A stretch of 6,705 nt of DNA, taken from the NCBI GenBank assembly GCA_947626175.1, contig CANQRE010000043.1, forward strand, positions 1 through 6,705, written 5' to 3'. Both the position numbers and the translations under genes were made by a program. This stretch comes from an uncultured Clostridia bacterium. Its GTDB lineage: Bacteria > Bacillota > Clostridia > Christensenellales > UBA1242. Shown piece by piece: positions 4,154 to 6,705 of this stretch. Below the pieces are notes generated by a model. That model had not been told where the DNA came from and did no database searches. It saw only the letters and a program-made list of their open reading frames with translations. How positions within the stretch are numbered: position 1 is the first letter of the stretch; the number at the start of each line of letters is the position of its first letter.

Positions 4154-6705
4154 ATGAAAGAATTTGTTCACTTGCATGTTCACACCGAATACAGCTTGCT
4201 TGATGGGCTGGCACGCATTGAAAAGCTGATTGAAATCACCAAAGAGCGGGGGTGGAAGGCTGTTGCGATCACCGATCACGGAAACATGTATGGCACGCTG
4301 AAAATGTATGAAGCATGCATAACAAACGGAATAAAGCCGATTATCGGCTGTGAGTTTTACATAGCCCGTGACCACAAATCTCGCACAAGCAAGGAAGACA
4401 TTGGCCACTTGATTTTGCTTGCAAAAAACAATGAAGGCTATCACAATCTTTTGAAACTTATTTCAATTGCACATGTTGAAGGAATGTATTACAAACCTCG
4501 AATTGACTATGAACTTTTGAAAAAATATTCCAAAGGTGTTATTTGCCTGTCCGCATGCCTTGCAGGACACGTGCAAAAACTTATTTTGCAACGCAGATTT
4601 GACGAAGCAAAAGAGTGTGCACAGTGGCATAAAGATGTTTTTGGCGATGATTATTATCTTGAAATTCAAAATCATTATTTGCCCGAAGATCAAATTGTGA
4701 TCACAAATCTTGCAAAAATTGGCAAGGAACTTGGAATCAAACTTGTTGCCACAAACGATGTGCATTATCTTAACAAGGAAGACGCCGAGCTTCAAGATGC
4801 GCTTATGTGCGTGCAAATGCACAAATTTGTGGATGATCCTGACCGAATGAAGTTTGAAACCGATGAGTTTTATTACAAAACCTATGAAGAAATGCTTGAA
4901 GCTTTGCCAGGATTTGAAGAAGCGCTTGACAACACCATTGAAATTGCAAACAAATGCAATGTTGTGATCAAAACAAAATCGCTTGCAGAAAATCCAAGTG
5001 TTGATGAAATTTACAAACTTCCGGCAAACAAAAACTATATTCCGCCTTATGTTCCTGACACTGGCGAAACAAGCTATCAATTTTTGGAAAGAATGGCTTG
5101 GGAAGGGCTTGAAAAACTTTATCCAGTTGTCACCGATGAGCTTAAGGACAGACTCACAATGGAGCTTGACACAATCCGCGAACAAGGCTTTGTGGAATAC
5201 TTTTTGGTTGTGTGGGATTATATCAATTTTGCTCGTCAAAATGGCATTCCTGTTGGGCCGGGACGTGGATCTGGCGCAGGAAGCTTGGTGGCGTATTCAA
5301 TTGGCATAACAAAAGTTGACCCAATCAAATATCATTTGTTTTTTGAAAGATTTATCAACAAAGAGCGTGTTTCCATGCCCGACTTTGACGTTGACTTTTG
5401 CATGGATAGGCGCGGTGAAGTGATTGAATATGTCAAACGCCGTTATGGCGCAGACCATGTTGCCGGCATTGTGACCTTTGGATCTATGAAGGCAAAAAAC
5501 GCCATTCGTGATGTTGGCAGAGTTTTGCGTCTTCCAATTTCCGAAGTTGACAAGCTTTGCAAAGAAATTCCAAATTTTCCACCTGAAGGGCTTAAAAAAG
5601 ACAAGCCAGTTTTAAAATATTATTTTGGAAAAAGCAAGCAGCCTGAAAATGAAAAATTTGTCATTCCAGACCTTAAAAAGGCTTATGAGGAAGACGAGCT
5701 GATTCGAAAAGTTGTTGACATGGCAATCAAGCTGGAAGGAGTTCCGCGCAATTGCTCAATGCACGCGGCGGGCGTTCTTATTGCGCCGCAACCTGTAAGT
5801 GATTTTGTTCCACTTGCAAGAAATGGCGAAGAAATTGTCACTGAATTTGATATGATTGAAATCGAGCATTTGGGCTTGCTCAAAATGGACTTTTTGGGGC
5901 TTCGAACGCTCACTGACATCAAAAAAGCGCTTGATTACATCAAAGAAAATCACGGCGTTGACATTGATTTTTACAACATGGAATATGATGATCCAAAAGT
6001 TTTTGAACTTATTTCTTCCGGCAACACAGATGCGGTGTTCCAACTTGAAAGTGGCGGAATGAAGCGGTTTATGAAGGACCTTGGGCCAACTTGCATGGAC
6101 GATATTATTGCGGGGATTTCGCTTTATCGACCTGGGCCAATGGATTCCATTCCTCAGTTTGTCAAGTGCAAAAAAGATCCGTCCGCTGTTGTGTATGACG
6201 ATCCGTGCTTGGAGCCGATTTTGGATGTTACGTATGGCTGCATAGTTTATCAAGAACAGGTTATGAAAATCACGCAGGTTATGGCTGGATTTTCGCTTGG
6301 ACAAGCCGACAACATTCGCCGAATTATGGGAAAGAAAAAAGTTGACAAAATTGCTGCCGAAAGGGTGAAGTTTGTTGAAGGCTGGACCGATCCGGAAGGC
6401 AAAGCGTCAATCCCTGGCGCTGTCAAACTTGGACATAAGCGCGAAGTGGCGGAAAAAATATTTGACCGCATGGCCGAGTTTGCAAAATATGCGTTCAACA
6501 AATCGCACGCAGCGGCCTATGCCTATGTTGGCTATCAAACGGCTTATCTTAAAACCTATTATGAAGCGGAATTTTTGACGGCGGTGCTCAACAACCGCAT
6601 AACCAACTCGGATGAAATCAAAAAATACACGACCTATGCAAAAAAGGAAGGCTTCAAAGTTCTTGCGCCTGACATAAACAAGTCAAGAACCTATTTCAAA
6701 ACTGA
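4154..6705 (+). CDS. dnaE: DNA polymerase III alpha subunit (DnaE), 3' end outside window
   Basis: This is the catalytic subunit of a C-family replicative polymerase. In Bacillota that also carry PolC, DnaE mainly extends RNA primers on the lagging strand. The frame runs uninterrupted from ATG 4154 to the window edge, giving 850 complete codons of an expected 1,050 to 1,200. An N-terminal PHP domain has intact metal-ligand motifs: HLHVHTEYSLLDG (6-18), TDHG with Asp41-His42, GCEFY with Glu67, His85, and NDVHY with Asp202 and His204. The palm follows with PGRGSGAGS (369-377), the catalytic PDFDVDF with Asp410, Asp412 and Asp414, and the third catalytic aspartate, Asp579, in KMDFLGLRT. Other family strings are HAAGVLIAP, LYRPGPMDS, YQEQVMKITQVMAGFSLG, RRIMGKKK and FNKSHAAAYAYVGYQTAYLK. 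The window ends in the fingers region. The clamp-binding, helix-hairpin-helix and OB parts are therefore not seen. It is the third gene of the PHP-whiA-dnaE operon. Confidence 0.97.
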   Translation, partial: MKEFVHLHVHTEYSLLDGLARIEKLIEITKERGWKAVAITDHGNMYGTLKMYEACITNGIKPIIGCEFYIARDHKSRTSKEDIGHLILLAKNNEGYHNLLKLISIAHVEGMYYKPRIDYELLKKYSKGVICLSACLAGHVQKLILQRRFDEAKECAQWHKDVFGDDYYLEIQNHYLPEDQIVITNLAKIGKELGIKLVATNDVHYLNKEDAELQDALMCVQMHKFVDDPDRMKFETDEFYYKTYEEMLEALPGFEEALDNTIEIANKCNVVIKTKSLAENPSVDEIYKLPANKNYIPPYVPDTGETSYQFLERMAWEGLEKLYPVVTDELKDRLTMELDTIREQGFVEYFLVVWDYINFARQNGIPVGPGRGSGAGSLVAYSIGITKVDPIKYHLFFERFINKERVSMPDFDVDFCMDRRGEVIEYVKRRYGADHVAGIVTFGSMKAKNAIRDVGRVLRLPISEVDKLCKEIPNFPPEGLKKDKPVLKYYFGKSKQPENEKFVIPDLKKAYEEDELIRKVVDMAIKLEGVPRNCSMHAAGVLIAPQPVSDFVPLARNGEEIVTEFDMIEIEHLGLLKMDFLGLRTLTDIKKALDYIKENHGVDIDFYNMEYDDPKVFELISSGNTDAVFQLESGGMKRFMKDLGPTCMDDIIAGISLYRPGPMDSIPQFVKCKKDPSAVVYDDPCLEPILDVTYGCIVYQEQVMKITQVMAGFSLGQADNIRRIMGKKKVDKIAAERVKFVEGWTDPEGKASIPGAVKLGHKREVAEKIFDRMAEFAKYAFNKSHAAAYAYVGYQTAYLKTYYEAEFLTAVLNNRITNSDEIKKYTTYAKKEGFKVLAPDINKSRTYFKT

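Noticed and set aside
4463..5239. Long open frame on the - strand inside dnaE (258 codons)
   Set aside because: It lies wholly antisense to unmistakable DnaE coding sequence. Its translation is rich in Phe, His, Cys and Lys with no domain pattern, as expected from the complement of A/T-biased codons.
5756..6304. Second antisense open frame inside dnaE (182 codons)
   Set aside because: It is antisense to the conserved palm and fingers motifs of DnaE and has no family-like motif or ribosome binding site that stands out.

Overview
The window looks like a chromosomal segment of an AT-rich, low-GC Gram-positive bacterium (Bacillota, most likely a Clostridia-type anaerobe). The evidence is the neighbourhood murB, PHP-family phosphatase, whiA and dnaE, strong AGGAG-type ribosome binding sites, A/T-ending codons, the standard genetic code (TAA and TAG stops, tryptophan read as TGG), and a surface-type repeat protein next to the core genes. 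The exact lineage cannot be fixed from this sequence. All five genes lie on the + strand.

Layout. Positions 1-1431 hold the 3' part of a large gene for a repetitive, probably secreted beta-helix protein with recurring I-x-N-C-x-N-[YF]-G-D units. It ends at a clear intrinsic terminator (1442-1471). Then comes murB (1496-2338), very AT-rich at its 5' end and without a recognisable Shine-Dalgarno site. A 78-base gap follows, holding a good sigma-A-type promoter with an extended -10 and a perfect 13-base palindrome at the expected transcription start. That promoter appears to drive a tight operon: a PHP-domain phosphohydrolase (2417-3172), whiA (3182-4144) and dnaE (4154 to beyond the window end). 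The two internal gaps are 9 bases each, and in both the ribosome binding site overlaps the preceding stop codon.

How the genes fit together. MurB makes UDP-N-acetylmuramate for peptidoglycan, WhiA is a DNA-binding protein linked to division and chromosome segregation, and DnaE is a replicative DNA polymerase alpha subunit. The PHP protein has a complete metal-binding set but no known substrate. In many Bacillota, as I recall, rapZ and yvcK sit between the PHP gene and whiA. Here they are absent, which is the most notable departure in gene order. I saw no tRNA, rRNA, CRISPR array, insertion sequence or evidence of a new defence system. The window is mostly an ordinary core locus with a few regulatory and compositional oddities.
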